Shown: in pieces, positions 22,551-33,477 of the stretch
Layout of the letters: each line of letters starts with the position of its first letter
Position numbering within the stretch: position 1 is the stretch's first letter
Source: Prosopocoilus inquinatus
Lineage: Eukaryota > Arthropoda > Insecta > Coleoptera > Lucanidae
Length of the DNA: 64,000 nucleotides
Direction: 5' to 3'
Assembly: GCA_036172665.1 (NCBI GenBank)
Contig: CM069877.1
Span: 23,523,001 to 23,587,000, forward strand
The notes under the pieces: generated by a model
The model's input: only the letters and a program-made list of their open reading frames with translations
Database searches by the model: none
Told to the model about the DNA's origin: nothing
Made by a program: the position numbers and the translations under genes

Positions 22551-23382
22551 ATATTTTACGATTTGAAGCTTTAATAATTATGCTATGCACCCTCAAAGTT
22601 GACCGTTTCGTTACCGGTGAAGAATCCCGGCATGCTTCCATAATACAATAAAATATACCTATATTGCGCTAACTTTTTGCAACTTATTTCATATTACTAA
22701 AATGGCCACTCTTCCTACTACATAAAAATAAATTATTGATGTTTCAAGTGTATTCATTAATTCTCTAGAATTATTTGATTAAACACATTACTAAAATTTT
22801 AAAAAATAACTTCGAGTAAATTTTTAACGATTAGCAGGGTTTATCCCAGTCAATTTCTCTTACACATATGGAAGTTCGTTTAATTTTCTACAAAATGCAA
22901 TAAAATGTATACATTTCGATGCAATTCTATGTGAAAACGAGAAAAGTTCGAAGAGAGGTTGGATTACTGTTTTCTAACGCGGAACGTAATTGCCCGTTAT
23001 TTACATTTTTAAACATTTATATGTGAGCAAATATTATTTAGTGATAAGAACAAATAGTTTTCTATGTTTTTTATAATAAATTTCACCTTGGGTTAACCAT
23101 AGACCGCTAACTTTTATTGAAATCAAAATAAGTTGTTTTCACGGAAATTACGGTTGACCACAATTATTTTTATTTTTTTATTAATCAACAATATGTAAAA
23201 TAACAATTATCCGCAATACCTACTTGGTGTCGAAAATATTTTCTATTATTGAACAAGTACTGATAATTTTCTTGAGGTTTTATACATAAAAAAAGGCTTT
23301 GACGAAAACTGAAACTTTGCAAATCACTTTGTCGAAGCCAGTCGTGATATGTGTTGTTATATTGCAATCAAACACGTGAAAA
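22551..23382. other. Noncoding upstream of Transib remnant
   Basis: AT-rich. It probably includes the 5' untranslated part of the Transib element, but I found no CACWATG terminal repeat. Confidence 0.3.
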
Positions 23383-25088
23383 ATGAATTCTATAACCATC
23401 AATAAACAAGAATTATGTATTGCTTTCATGGAGCACGGAAAGCATATATCTACGGCAGAACATTACATACAAGAAAAATTTCCTAATCTCAGTGAAACAA
23501 ATTTCATTTGCGTGATGGTCAAAATTCAGAAGTATATTTTACCACAATTCAAGCAAAGGTGGAATGGAGCTAGAAGGACCAAGGACAAATTTGGAGAATT
23601 TAAGCATTCTGCCGTGGTTGATAAGGTACGCTTTTTATCACCCAAAGATTTAAATATATTACATGAAAATTTAGTAGAAGAAAAAATATTTGTAGTACCT
23701 TATTCACACGACGAAGCTTTAGCTTTATTTCTGGATTTAGATTTAACAAAAAGTCAATACGAATACCTCAGAAGCTGCATGATAAGCAAAAGTCTTCCGT
23801 TACTCGCGTCTTATAAGCTAATATTGGAAGCTAAAAAAGCATGTTATCCGGATCATGTCGAGGTAACTGATATAAGTGTCAAAGTAAAATTACAAGCTCC
23901 TTTAAATCACACGGCTAAGAGATTATTAATGTTGCATTCTCTTAATCTAAACAAGGATACCCAATTGATTTTATACAGTAAATGGTTAGTTGACGGCTCT
24001 TCTGGTCAAAGCGAATACAAATTTTGTCAGGCGAAAGTTAACTAATATCAGATTCAAATCTATTGATATCCTCACTTGTACCACTGAAGCTTATTAACGA
24101 AAAAATAGCAGTGTTGTATGGGAAAATCGTACACTTTCATCAGTCCGCTTTTGTCGCCCTATTCCTAGAGTTTGCAAAAGAAACTCCTGAGAAAACTAGA
24201 AGTGTAGTGGAGGAAATTGATTTACAAATTCTTGCATAGAACTCAACGAAAAATCGTATTCTGTAAAACACATTTTATATTTGACTATGATAGATGGAAA
24301 AGTGGTTTAAGTTTTAACAAATACACCATCAAGTGCCACGTGTAATGTTTGTTTAACAAAACCTACAGAAATGAATGATCTTACACGTCAAAGGCCAGAA
24401 CGAGAAGAAACATTCCGATTTGGACTCTCAACTCCGCATGCTTGGATTAGGTTTATGGAATTAATTCTTCATATATCATACAACTTATTATTCCAAAAAT
24501 GGTCTGCTACTACAGAGGAAAAAACAACTTGTGCAGGAACGTTTCCGTAACGAATTTGGTTTGATTATAGACAAACTTTGGCGAATCAGCGAAAATAGTA
24601 ATGACGGAAATACCGCAAGAAGATTCTTTGCGAATTATGCTTGTACATCTGAAATCACTGGAGTAGATGAAACATTGATTAAGAGATGTTATATAATTTT
24701 GCAGACACCGTCAAGTGGTATGAAAATAAATGCAAAAAAGTTTGGTGAATATACACATACTACAGCTAATTTATACGTAAATACGTACAATTAGTACTGT
24801 ATGCCCTCTTCAGTGCACAAGGTTCTTATGCATGGAGAGAGCATAATCAGGTATAACGCCATTCTGCTTCTCGGACAGCTGTCTGAAGATACTCAAGAAT
24901 CTCGAAACAAAGATTATAGGAAATTCAGACTACATCATTCTAGAAAATGTTCCAGATCAGCTACAAACGAAGACATCTTTCATCATTTACTTTGTACATC
25001 TGATTCCTTTATAACAAGCATTAGAAAGCAATTTTCACAGAAACACATAGATCTCGATGAAGAAGCATTAGCTTTACTGGAAGATTAA
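23383..25088 (+). pseudogene. Transib transposase remnant (RAG1-related)
   Basis: Three open frames plus broken stretches read in order as one Transib transposase. 23383-24045 (220 codons) holds the N-terminal part and KWLVDGSSGQSEYK, whose Asp (codon at 23992-23994) matches the first catalytic Asp of Transib/RAG1. 24046-24530 holds SSLVPLKL, a stop in ILA*NS, and GLSTPHAWIRFMELILHISY. 24531-24794 holds NDGNTARRFFANY and TGVDETLIKR. 24801-25088 holds the MPSSVHKVLMHG and LLGQLSEDTQESRNKDYRKF region with the catalytic Glu, and ends SDSFITSIRKQF. Transib is the DNA-transposon family from which RAG1 derives. At least three frame or stop breaks make it inactive. Order and motifs are clear; terminal repeats were not found. 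Confidence 0.88.
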
Positions 25089-26439
25089 AATTATTCCTTC
25101 TCATTTTCCATAAAACTCATAACCTTTTTTCATTATGTTTTAGTGCACATTTTGATTTTTTATTGTAAAAATCATTACTATAATTATTATATTACTATTT
25201 GATATTCTTTTGCATTAGTTTTAATAAGAATTTGCGTCTCCTGTTCACGGCAATTGCCAATAATTAGGTTACTGTAGATCTTTAATTTTTTTTAATAAAT
25301 TACTCAAGTTTCTGTGGTTTTTCATTGCTCATATGAAACTTTAACCCCTTTTCATTAAGAATACAAAATTTGATAACGATATATCAATAAATAGCGAAGT
25401 TACAGATTTTTGGTCAGCAACATTGCATTTGGCACCATAGTGGAACGGCGCGGCGCCGCGAAGATACCTACGCACACTGCAAGCGAAACTTCGCTGGGGC
25501 CATAAAAGAAGCCGTAAATAAACACAATTTAACATCATAAAGATTCCGAATTTCTGAACCGTTTTACTGGCACACCTAGCTCGTATTACGACAATTTCAG
25601 TTGCGTTAATAATTTTTGTAAATGCACTGTGACCTGAATGATAAAAAAATGTTAGATAATAAAAATATTTCCAATATAAAATTAATTAATTAATTTAACT
25701 ACTCTTTAACTGCATCCAACACACATAATTAGTGCAGCCTGTACCTTGCTTTGTGCGTAAGGATAGAATTTTATTTGATTTGATTTGCGTGTTACGACCT
25801 TCTCAAGTCTACGAATATTAAATTTTTGTTTATGAGGCCACTTACGACGCGTGTGCCCCGTTTTAATTGTGTATCGCGCAATAAATAACTTTAGGTACTA
25901 AAAAGCAATTTTGTCTGTTCCATACTCGTTAGATTTAGAACGTCGGAAATCAAGGAAACCAAGAACGCTGTTTATTTGAATTAAAGTTGAAGTTGACAAT
26001 TTGCTGCAATAATTACGTTCTAAAAAATTTTTCTTTCATTGTAGTCTGCGACCGATAATACATACATAATTTATACTTTACATAATTTAGGTATATAAAC
26101 GCATAATCTCGTTCATCAATAGTACTTTTACCACACAGACAAAAATCGGTAGCCAGCCGTCGCTAGCTGAAACACGCTCACGTGGCTTCGCGCAAATATG
26201 ACATAATCGTGCCAGGCTACAGTGCAATAAATGTGGCGGTATTATTTTTACAAAGAAATCATAAATGGATCATAAAAACTCCTCGTCTGAATCCTTTCTC
26301 GAGTCCACGTGGACTAGTTTACGCTTCCAAATTATTAGCCAATCACGTGACAAAATTCAGAAATTATAACCAATAGTGTTCATCCATTTAGACCAGAGCA
26401 AAATAATATTTTCTCCGCGTGGTCCTAGGGTGCGACAAC
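25089..26439. other. Noncoding, CG-rich patch at 25.44-25.50 kb
   Basis: A short GC block (GGCGCGGCGCCGCG at about 25446) and a GCGAAACTTCGC hairpin follow the Transib remnant. The 26.1-26.3 kb part is also CG-richer. No exon could be supported. Confidence 0.3.
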
Positions 26440-26660
26440 CTTTAAGCGTTTTTTTACTATGGCGCCTGTGTGCTTCGCATACGCCACCCACCGGCCTTGG
26501 TTGCCCCGCTAATCACGACAACTAATGCGACACGAACATTTTTTGTGACTTCCATGAGATCACACTTGCTTGTTAATGGATTTATTCAGACCGTCCAAGA
26601 GAAGAGATACTACGAGCTGCTCTTCGGATTTGTATGCACACGTTCGTTTTAATGTGTTAG
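26440..26660. repeat. Dispersed repeat, related to 8.2-8.5 kb
   Basis: Contains the ATCACACTTG.TTGTTAATGGATT segment and a CTACGAGCTGCTCTTCG block parallel to CTACAAGCTGGCTCTTCTCG at 8467. Unknown class. Confidence 0.5.
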
Positions 26661-27767
26661 TTTACAGTTACTCCCGTAGTTCCCTTGCTACCCTGAGCTA
26701 CGCAACCTGCGAGTCTGGACGTCGACAGGTCGTGACATGCTGGATACGACAATCTCGTGTCAATATGTGTAATCAAGCTAATCGAGGCTGTTACTACCAG
26801 CGTCAATAAGGGGTTAGTTACCTTACAGCGGTCTAGATTAGGATGACTGCGACTATACTATGCTTGCCAACAACATCTGGATAATTTTCTGCATACATTT
26901 TTGAATTATTTTATTACTTTAAATAATTCATCTTGCTATTCAGATGCTGTTTCTACAGTGAGGTAAAAACATAGAAATACACAAATTAAGGTGACCATAT
27001 TTCTTTGAAACGAATTTTTAAACTATAAATATAAGTACTATAACAGTAGTATAACATGATTTTTAAGTTCAGTACAACTTTATGGCAGTTTTACTAAAGG
27101 ATAGATATTTAAGGGACATATTTAAAGCAGACCACCTGAGAAAACAGAGTTTGTCCTTTCTAAGGAGATACATATGGTTATTTCACAAATGGACCTACCC
27201 ATTGGAGCGACAGTACCTATAGCTGCTTTTCCTGTGTAGAAACTTGGGTATTTGGGATTTCTGTTGCTGGTTATCATCGTTCACCTGACTAATGATAATC
27301 AATAAGTTTCGAACGACGAAAGTCAATGAGAGCAATCCATAAAATGCCAATTCTTCAAATCTCCAAAGCAGCCAAAGCAGGAAAAGCAGCTTTATTCATC
27401 ATATTTACATATTACACATCCCAGATATTTTAGTGGGCATAGTACATGGGTTCATTTCTCTATGGTTACCGGGCTTTTCATTGTCAGAAATAACAAATTT
27501 CAGAATCAGATGATTGACGATTTGACCTTCTTCTGTTTGAAAGTCATCATTGACAACATGTTGATAGTCTCTACGAACATGTGTATTTCCATCACTTAAA
27601 TCAATTTTTGTAAATTAAAAACACGCTCGAACTGTACTTACTACATCAACTAACATTAGTATAAATTAATATTAAAAAAATATTTCTTAACTTTAAAGGT
27701 CCAGACTTTCAGTTGTCAGGAACATGCTCCTTAACTTCGTTCAGTACGCCATGCACTCGGTATGTAT
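26661..27767. other. Noncoding downstream of the InaF-like gene
   Basis: This is 3' of the minus-strand gene at 27.8 kb. No domain or strong repeat seen. It could hold its 3' UTR or further exons, which I cannot define. Confidence 0.3.
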
Positions 27768-28127
27768 TTAGGTAAAATTTAAACTAACTAGTGAAACTAA
27801 AAGAAAATACCAAATACCATTTTGCAGTGGGCACACGCAACTCTCAGGGATGGCAGTCTTCATTTTGTGGTAATTAATTTCTTTCTCGTAGCCATTCCAC
27901 AGAAACACGTAGTAAAGCGACAACATAATAGCCGCCAAAGACACGAAAAAGACATACGCTACCACAGTCAACACTCTGATCAATTTCTTCTTGTGCTTGG
28001 GCTCGTACAATCTATCTTTGGATTCTTCACCGGCGAATTTGACGCTCGTATCAAGACTTGACGTCTTGGTCCACTGTTGCGGTTCACAGTTGAGTTTGAG
28101 GCTGTTGTTGGAAATTTTGCACGACAT
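27768..28127 (-). CDS. InaF-motif single-pass membrane protein
   Basis: 119 codons from ATG at 28127. Residues 1-45 are hydrophilic, KHKKK (44-48) precedes a transmembrane helix at about 50-77 with the InaF motif (LIRVLTVVAYVFFVSLAAI, then LSLYYVFLW). The positive cluster before the helix predicts a cytoplasmic N-terminus. InaF-motif proteins are small membrane proteins; Drosophila InaF-D is needed for TRP channel function in photoreceptors, and INAFM1/2 are the vertebrate members. The tail after about residue 85 looks poor (ends in a second hydrophobic run) and may be read-through into an intron; GGTATTT after ..CTGCAAAAT would be a weak donor. A paralogue lies 16.8 kb away on the same strand. 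The family call rests on the motif; function here is inference. Confidence 0.75.
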   Translation of the reverse strand: MSCKISNNSLKLNCEPQQWTKTSSLDTSVKFAGEESKDRLYEPKHKKKLIRVLTVVAYVFFVSLAAIMLSLYYVFLWNGYEKEINYHKMKTAIPESCVCPLQNGIWYFLLVSLVSLNFT

Positions 28128-28170
28128 ATTACCGCCCGAAAACGGCGCGCCGAACGAGAGTTTAATTATA
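28128..28170 (-). promoter_or_regulatory. CG-rich start region of the InaF-like gene
   Basis: Directly upstream of the ATG the minus strand reads CTCGTTCGGCGCGCCGTTTT, a small CG-rich patch in AT-rich surroundings, with no splice acceptor before the ATG. This fits a short 5' UTR and a TATA-less start. Position of the start is inferred. Confidence 0.35.
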
Positions 28171-28782
28171 AATTGATGTCTGGAAATTTATTTTCATTGT
28201 TTACGTTAAACAAGACCGACTCACAATCTGTCATCGTAGGTAGAAGGCGCAAATTTGCGTTTGATACGTGAAATTAGGACACCGTTTTGGTTTCGTTCGT
28301 TTTGTAAATCAATAGCGTCCGCTGGATATTTAGCCATTGCGCATTCTCTGCAATTTGATTTTTTCCGCCTCGTAAACGTTACAGAAATATCACGCCTGGT
28401 GTGCGAGTTCGTCGATTGAATTTTAAAAATAACTCACGGTATTCGAAATATGGAAAATTAATTTTATGTTTAAAGCATTTCTCTCTTGGGATCAACTGAA
28501 TTATACTCTATTTTTTTTCTGATAGGCAGTAAACGCGAAGTTGTAAAAGAACTTGGCTGTCCTATTAGTTCGTTATTTGTGTTCTTTTCTTTATTTTATT
28601 AAAACAGCAACTAGTTAATAACGATTGGGATCAAGTTTGAAATTTTTTGTCGTCTGCTATTTGTGTAATACGTTATACTAATCTGTATAATAATCTATAA
28701 AAAAAATACAGTATAACTAAAAATTTCTTTCTATTTTGTTTTTAACTATAATTAATTGTCAACGAACAACAGCAATAGATGT
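28171..28782. other. Noncoding upstream of the InaF-like gene
   Basis: No repeat or exon that I can support; likely promoter-proximal sequence. Confidence 0.3.
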
Positions 28783-29058
28783 TTATTAAAATTCGGCATT
28801 TAAAGTTTACAGAGAAGATAATTTCCATCTCGAACATATTTCTATTATTTTACACAGGTGATTCATAACCCCGATGTTTATTTTACTCGGTTAGTTTAAA
28901 TGGAACACCCTATATTTTATGTCTGAATTTAAAAGGTCTTTGATTAAGCTTTACAATGATATAGGGTTCAGTATGTATTGCACAACAAACCTACACACAG
29001 TAAGATGTCAAAATTGTAGATTCATAAATCAGCATTTATTCTATCTTCCAATTTTTTA
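28783..29058. repeat. Dispersed repeat, direct relative of 21404-21735
   Basis: Same ordered landmarks as the 21.4-kb copy, with small deletions; contains GGAACACCCTATA, the inverse of a TATAGGGTGTTCC terminus. Confidence 0.7.
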
Positions 29059-30230
29059 AAAACAGTTCAAAACAAATTTAGAATAGTAGTTTACACTTTT
29101 TAGAAGTAGGATAATCCAGAAACAACGAAGCGGTTTTGTTTTTCAAAGATTTAAGGAAATAGTTAAATTTTGATTTTAAGGCGCTGACTTAAATTTTGCA
29201 TCCCGTCGGCTTGACTTCTAACTTCGCCACTGACTACTGAACACAGCAGTTGAAACGGTGTTGAACTAATTTGATTGCCTTCAAAATAAAAAAAAATACA
29301 CAGAAAAAATGTACAGTAAAAAAGTGCTGCAATTTTTAATAAATTGGATATCGCTATACAAATTACGTAATTGTAGTTCAATGTGCTACAATTTCTAGTT
29401 ACCCTCTATTTTACTACATTTTTTTTCTGTTCATATTTAAACTATTTAAGATGTTCAAGTAAAAGTTGTATCTTTTTAAAAACCCTTTTCAACGATATCC
29501 ATTCTCTCATTTAAGATTTCAAAGTTGGTCTCTGTTACACTTATTTTCGGTTGATCTTGAAATATCCTTAATTATGACGCCATTAAATACGACATGTACT
29601 CTTTTGTTATTAATATTTTTTTCGCAACTTCCTTCGATTTCATATTTTCGAGAAGAAGGGGTGAGACGGGTGGTCTAAATTACGTAATCATCAGAAATAC
29701 GGAATTGAAAGGTTGAATAATTGAACATCAAGAGCATGACCTATTATTACCTATGCAGCAAAAAAGGAAAAATTTACGGGCTGGTCAAAATACGTTGTCC
29801 AACCTTGTTATATTAAACTGCCCGAAACTCAGTTTTCTATAAGTTTTTTTGTTCTAATAGAAATAGGTATAGGAACTGAAATGACGTCACGATTTATTTG
29901 TTAGTTGTGAAATATATTTAAGTTCGTACATGTCAAGCTGTTTTCTGTTTCAAAGCAGCTTTTAGACGTGTTCCTTTGTCACTTCTGAGTTTTACGTTTC
30001 AAACACAAATAATTGGAACCTTTTATCATCAAGAAATTTTGGGATGTCTTGTGACGAGTACTGAGAGTGAGATTATTTATTAGTCTGTACCAATGGCGTA
30101 ACAATAGGGGTTGCGAGGCAACCCGATGCGCGATGCCACGACGCCACGAGTTTCTTATAATTTCCACGATCATGGCTTGCGGTTGAATTTATAACCAAGT
30201 CGCCGGGGGTGCTAATTTGAACTTTAATTA
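29059..30230. other. Noncoding; hAT-like GGCGTA fragment at 30.1 kb
   Basis: CAATGGCGTAACAATAGGGG at about 30091 resembles the CAGTGGCGTAGCTATAGGGG terminus seen inverted at 43732-43756. No gene supported. Confidence 0.35.
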
Positions 30231-30467
30231 CAGTTGAAAACAACAAAAAAGTTGACAAATTTCAGTTTCTTGTAATTATTCTTTCTTAAAATGCCGTAGA
30301 TTAAAGACGAATTCACAGATCCTACCAAAGTTTTAAACTTGTTAATTTTGCTTTTAAGCTTTTAAAATCTTTACATGTTATCTGTGAAGTTGTCTTTAAT
30401 CACTGCAATTTTCAGAAAGAATGATTACTGGAAACTAGTTTGTATACTTTTTTTTTGCTTGCGACAG
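30231..30467. repeat. TACAGTTGAAA foldback MITE, copy 1
   Basis: Flanked by TA; left CAGTTGAAAACAACAAAAAAG, right inverted with decay. Inner GTAATTATTCTTTCTTAAAATG and TTCAGAAAGAATGATTAC are inverse. Relatives at 45891-46120, 48537-48768 and 51219-51448. Confidence 0.7.
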
Positions 30468-32018
30468 TAGATGTCAAAATTTCAAAAAGAATATCACATT
30501 TTGGGAAATTGAAGGGCCTGGAGTGTTTACAGCTTGACAATGACAGCTATCATGGCGTTGATAAATGTAATTTGACATTAGGTGTGTTCGTTTTACTTTC
30601 GACTCAGATCAGTAAATATCCTGGTAAATATCAGAAGTGAGGTAAGTTTTGCCGAGTTAAAACGTTCTAAAAAAAAACAAGTTAATTCCACTGACATCGC
30701 GCAAATTTCAAAAGAGACATTTGGCCATTACATACACATGCATTCTAATCTAAATCCCTATTTGATTGATTCGGAGGTAGCTCACAAAATCTCACCAACG
30801 AACGCGTAAAAAAAAACATACAAATTTCCAAGGTTACTGAGTGCCGCTGAGTTACTCTGAGTTTTGCGGTAAAAAGAACACACCTATTGGCGCTGAATAT
30901 TTCTGATTAATTTATCAAAAATCAGTTCGTTAAGGCTGTATGCTCGCTTAGAGGGGCTGGTAAGTGAGATTACATTAGTGGGCAACAAGTTTAGTTGTGC
31001 ATGGTAATCATAGATGCCGCTGTAATCGAAATAGTTTAAGGTTGGCACTAGTAAAACTAGTAGTTTTCGATATACAAGGAATTTTTATTGTTTGAGGTTG
31101 TACTAGTGGATGAAAGCGTGTGATTAGTGTTTGGTTTGTTTAAGATTGTCTGTTTTTTTGAGTTTGCTATAATCTGTACATTTGTGTTGTATCTGATTTT
31201 TTAATCGGTAGGACCGATATTTGACTAGTAGCGGTATGAAAACATGAGGGTTAGATCTTAGTGTCCCCTGTGGAGTGTAACGACAGAGGTACGTAATTGA
31301 TAATTGTGAGTTTTAAATAAATTGATAATAAGTGTGTGCATCGAACATGGTACCTACTGTATGTGCTATATTTGCAGATTTTTTACGCCTGCAGATGAGC
31401 GCATCGAGAAGGTTTTGCTGAAAAGAATCAGTAGGTAAGATCTCTCAGCAAACCATAGCCAATATAAAGAAAGGCTAACCAGTGTGGGATCAAGCAGGAT
31501 GATTAAAAAGATTTTCTTTACCTAAATTGCATTTGCCAGGTAGGATGTTGATCTTTATTACATGTCTCCAGGATTGGTTTAATATTATGTATAATACAGC
31601 AAAGCATGAATTCAGATTTCACGTTTTGACATAAAATTTGACACTAATTTATTTAGTACTATGCAGACCTGAACTACAAAGCATGACATTGATTTCAAAA
31701 ATGTTTGCTGCATTAAAAGTAAAAATTTCAGAGTTTAAAGGTCCTGCCACTCAGGAAACATGTTTCTCTTATCCTAATGTAAAACGAAGAATAATTACAC
31801 CTCAGAAAATAAGAGGTATGCTATTTCCAGATAGAGAAAGAGTTAGACATTTAATTTATTTAAGGTGTCTGGTGTCTGAGCACTTCCACACTGAATTTTA
31901 TTTTTTCTAAGTTTGAATAATGTGCATCATGTGCTTAATTTCTAGAGCCACGTTTGTATGCACCTCTGACACTGTGATACAGACATTAAAAGCCTTTGTG
32001 ATTGTTTCTTCTTATTTA
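30468..32018. other. Unassigned region with weak exon-like signals
   Basis: A ~39-nt stretch at 31396-31434 lies between CTGCAG and GTAAGA and would read DERIEKVLLKRIS in one frame. A frame at 31638-31910 follows, with no known domain (KGPATQETCFSYPNVKRR near its middle). These could be exons of an unknown gene or of an old transposon. I do not recognise either. Confidence 0.25.
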
Positions 32019-32472
32019 GGGGCATTCAACGGATACAATCGATTCACAATCGATTTATGATTACATACAGTTTAGCGTTCAACGTATATGAATCGATTCA
32101 ACATCGATTGTTAAATTTTTAACAGATAAAATAGCGACATCTTACTATCGCTTTTTGACCTGACATTGCAGTAGGGTAGACAAATTGAAGCGGGATTTGC
32201 TCCTAATAAGTTCCCCATGCAAGGCGGCCATGCTTGCTGTCAAAGCATAATGAAAGATTTTAGAAAAATTTTGTGCAAATCGTTTTTGATTGCAGCGAGA
32301 ACCTCGAGCAGCCTCTGGACAGCTGTTTCAGCCCTGCTTGGGGCTTCTTCAGCAGAGACTGCAATGTCAGGTCAAAAAGCGATAGTAAGATGTCGCTATT
32401 TTATCTGTTCATCACTCTTACATCGCAAATGCGAATAAATTGGGCAAGTCGTTTTTGTTTGCAGCGGGAATG

Positions 32473-32537
32473 TCGAGCTACGTCTCTGCTGAAGAAGCCC
32501 CAAGCAGGGCTGAAACAGCTGTCCAGAGGCTGCTCGA
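32473..32537 (+). ncRNA. Hammerhead ribozyme, array unit 1
   Basis: Helix I TCGAG/CTCGA and CTCTG/CAGAG, separated by internal loops CTACGT and GCTG suited to loop contacts. Core CTGAAGA at 32489-32495; helix II AGCCC/GGGCT, loop CAAGCA; GAAA at 32512-32515; helix III A-U and C-G with a self-complementary AGCU loop; cleavage after GTC at 32523. Outside, GCAGCGGGAA (32461-32470) pairs TTCTCGCTGC (32540-32549), and a TCGTTTTTG/CAAAAACGA stem follows, so the RNA is a long rod. All core bases fit the family consensus. Confidence 0.9.
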
Positions 32538-32783
32538 GGTTCTCGCTGCAATCAAAAACGATTTGCACAAAATTTTTCTAAAATCTTTCATTATGCTTTG
32601 ACAGCAAGCATGGCCGCCTTGCATGGGGAACTTATTAGGAGCAAATCCCGCTTCAATTTGTCTACCCTACTGCAATGTCAGGTCAAAAAGCGATAGTAAG
32701 ATGTCGCTATTTTATCTGTTCATCACTCTTACATCGCAAATGCGAATAAATTGGGCAAGTCGTTTTTGTTTGCAGCGGGAATG

Positions 32784-32848
32784 TCGAGCTACGTCTCTGC
32801 TGAAGAAGCCCCAAGCAGGGCTGAAACAGCTGTCCAGAGGCTGCTCGA
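32784..32848 (+). ncRNA. Hammerhead ribozyme, array unit 2
   Basis: Same sequence and fold as unit 1; predicted cleavage after position 32834. Cleavage at units 1 and 2 would release a 311-nt RNA. Confidence 0.9.
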
Positions 32849-33101
32849 GGTTCTCGCTGCAATCAAAAACGATTTGCACAAAAAAAAAATTTTTTCTAAA
32901 ATCTTTCATTATGCTTTGACAGCAAGCATGGCCGCCTTGCATGGGGAACTTATTAGGAGCAAATCCCGCTTCAATTTGTCTACCCTACTGCAATGTCAGG
33001 TCAAAAAGCGATAGTAAGATGTCGCTATTTTATCTGTTCATCACTCTTACATCGCAAATGCGAATAAATTGGGCAAGTCGTTTTTGTTTGCAGCGGGAAT
33101 G

Positions 33102-33166
33102 TCGAGCTACGTCTCTGCTGAAGAAGCCCCAAGCAGGGCTGAAACAGCTGTCCAGAGGCTGCTCGA
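33102..33166 (+). ncRNA. Hammerhead ribozyme, array unit 3
   Basis: Same sequence and fold as unit 1; predicted cleavage after 33152, releasing a 318-nt RNA from the unit before it because of a longer A-run. Confidence 0.9.
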
Positions 33167-33412
33167 GGTTCTCGCTGCAATCAAAAACGATTTGCACAAA
33201 ATTTTTCTAAAATCTTTCATTATGCTTTGACAGCAAGCATGGCCGCCTTGCATGGTGAACTTATTAGGAGCAAATCCCGCTTCAATTTGTCTACCCTACT
33301 GCAATGTCAGGTCAAAAAGCGATAGTAAGATGTCGCTATTTTATCTGTTCATCACTCTTACATCGCAAATGCGAATAAATTGGGCAAGTCGTTTTTGTTT
33401 GCAGCGGGAATG

Positions 33413-33477
33413 TCGAGCTACGTCTCTGCTGAAGAAGCCCCAAGCAGGGCTGAAACAGCTGTCCAGAGGCTGCTCGA
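33413..33477 (+). ncRNA. Hammerhead ribozyme, array unit 4
   Basis: Same fold; predicted cleavage after 33463. The unit ends 50 bp later in an A-run, so no full-length RNA lies downstream. Confidence 0.9.

Noticed and set aside
25430..25446. CATAGTG at 25435-25441 as the right end of the Transib element
   Set aside because: No matching CACTATG start was found upstream of 23383, and no 5-bp duplication.
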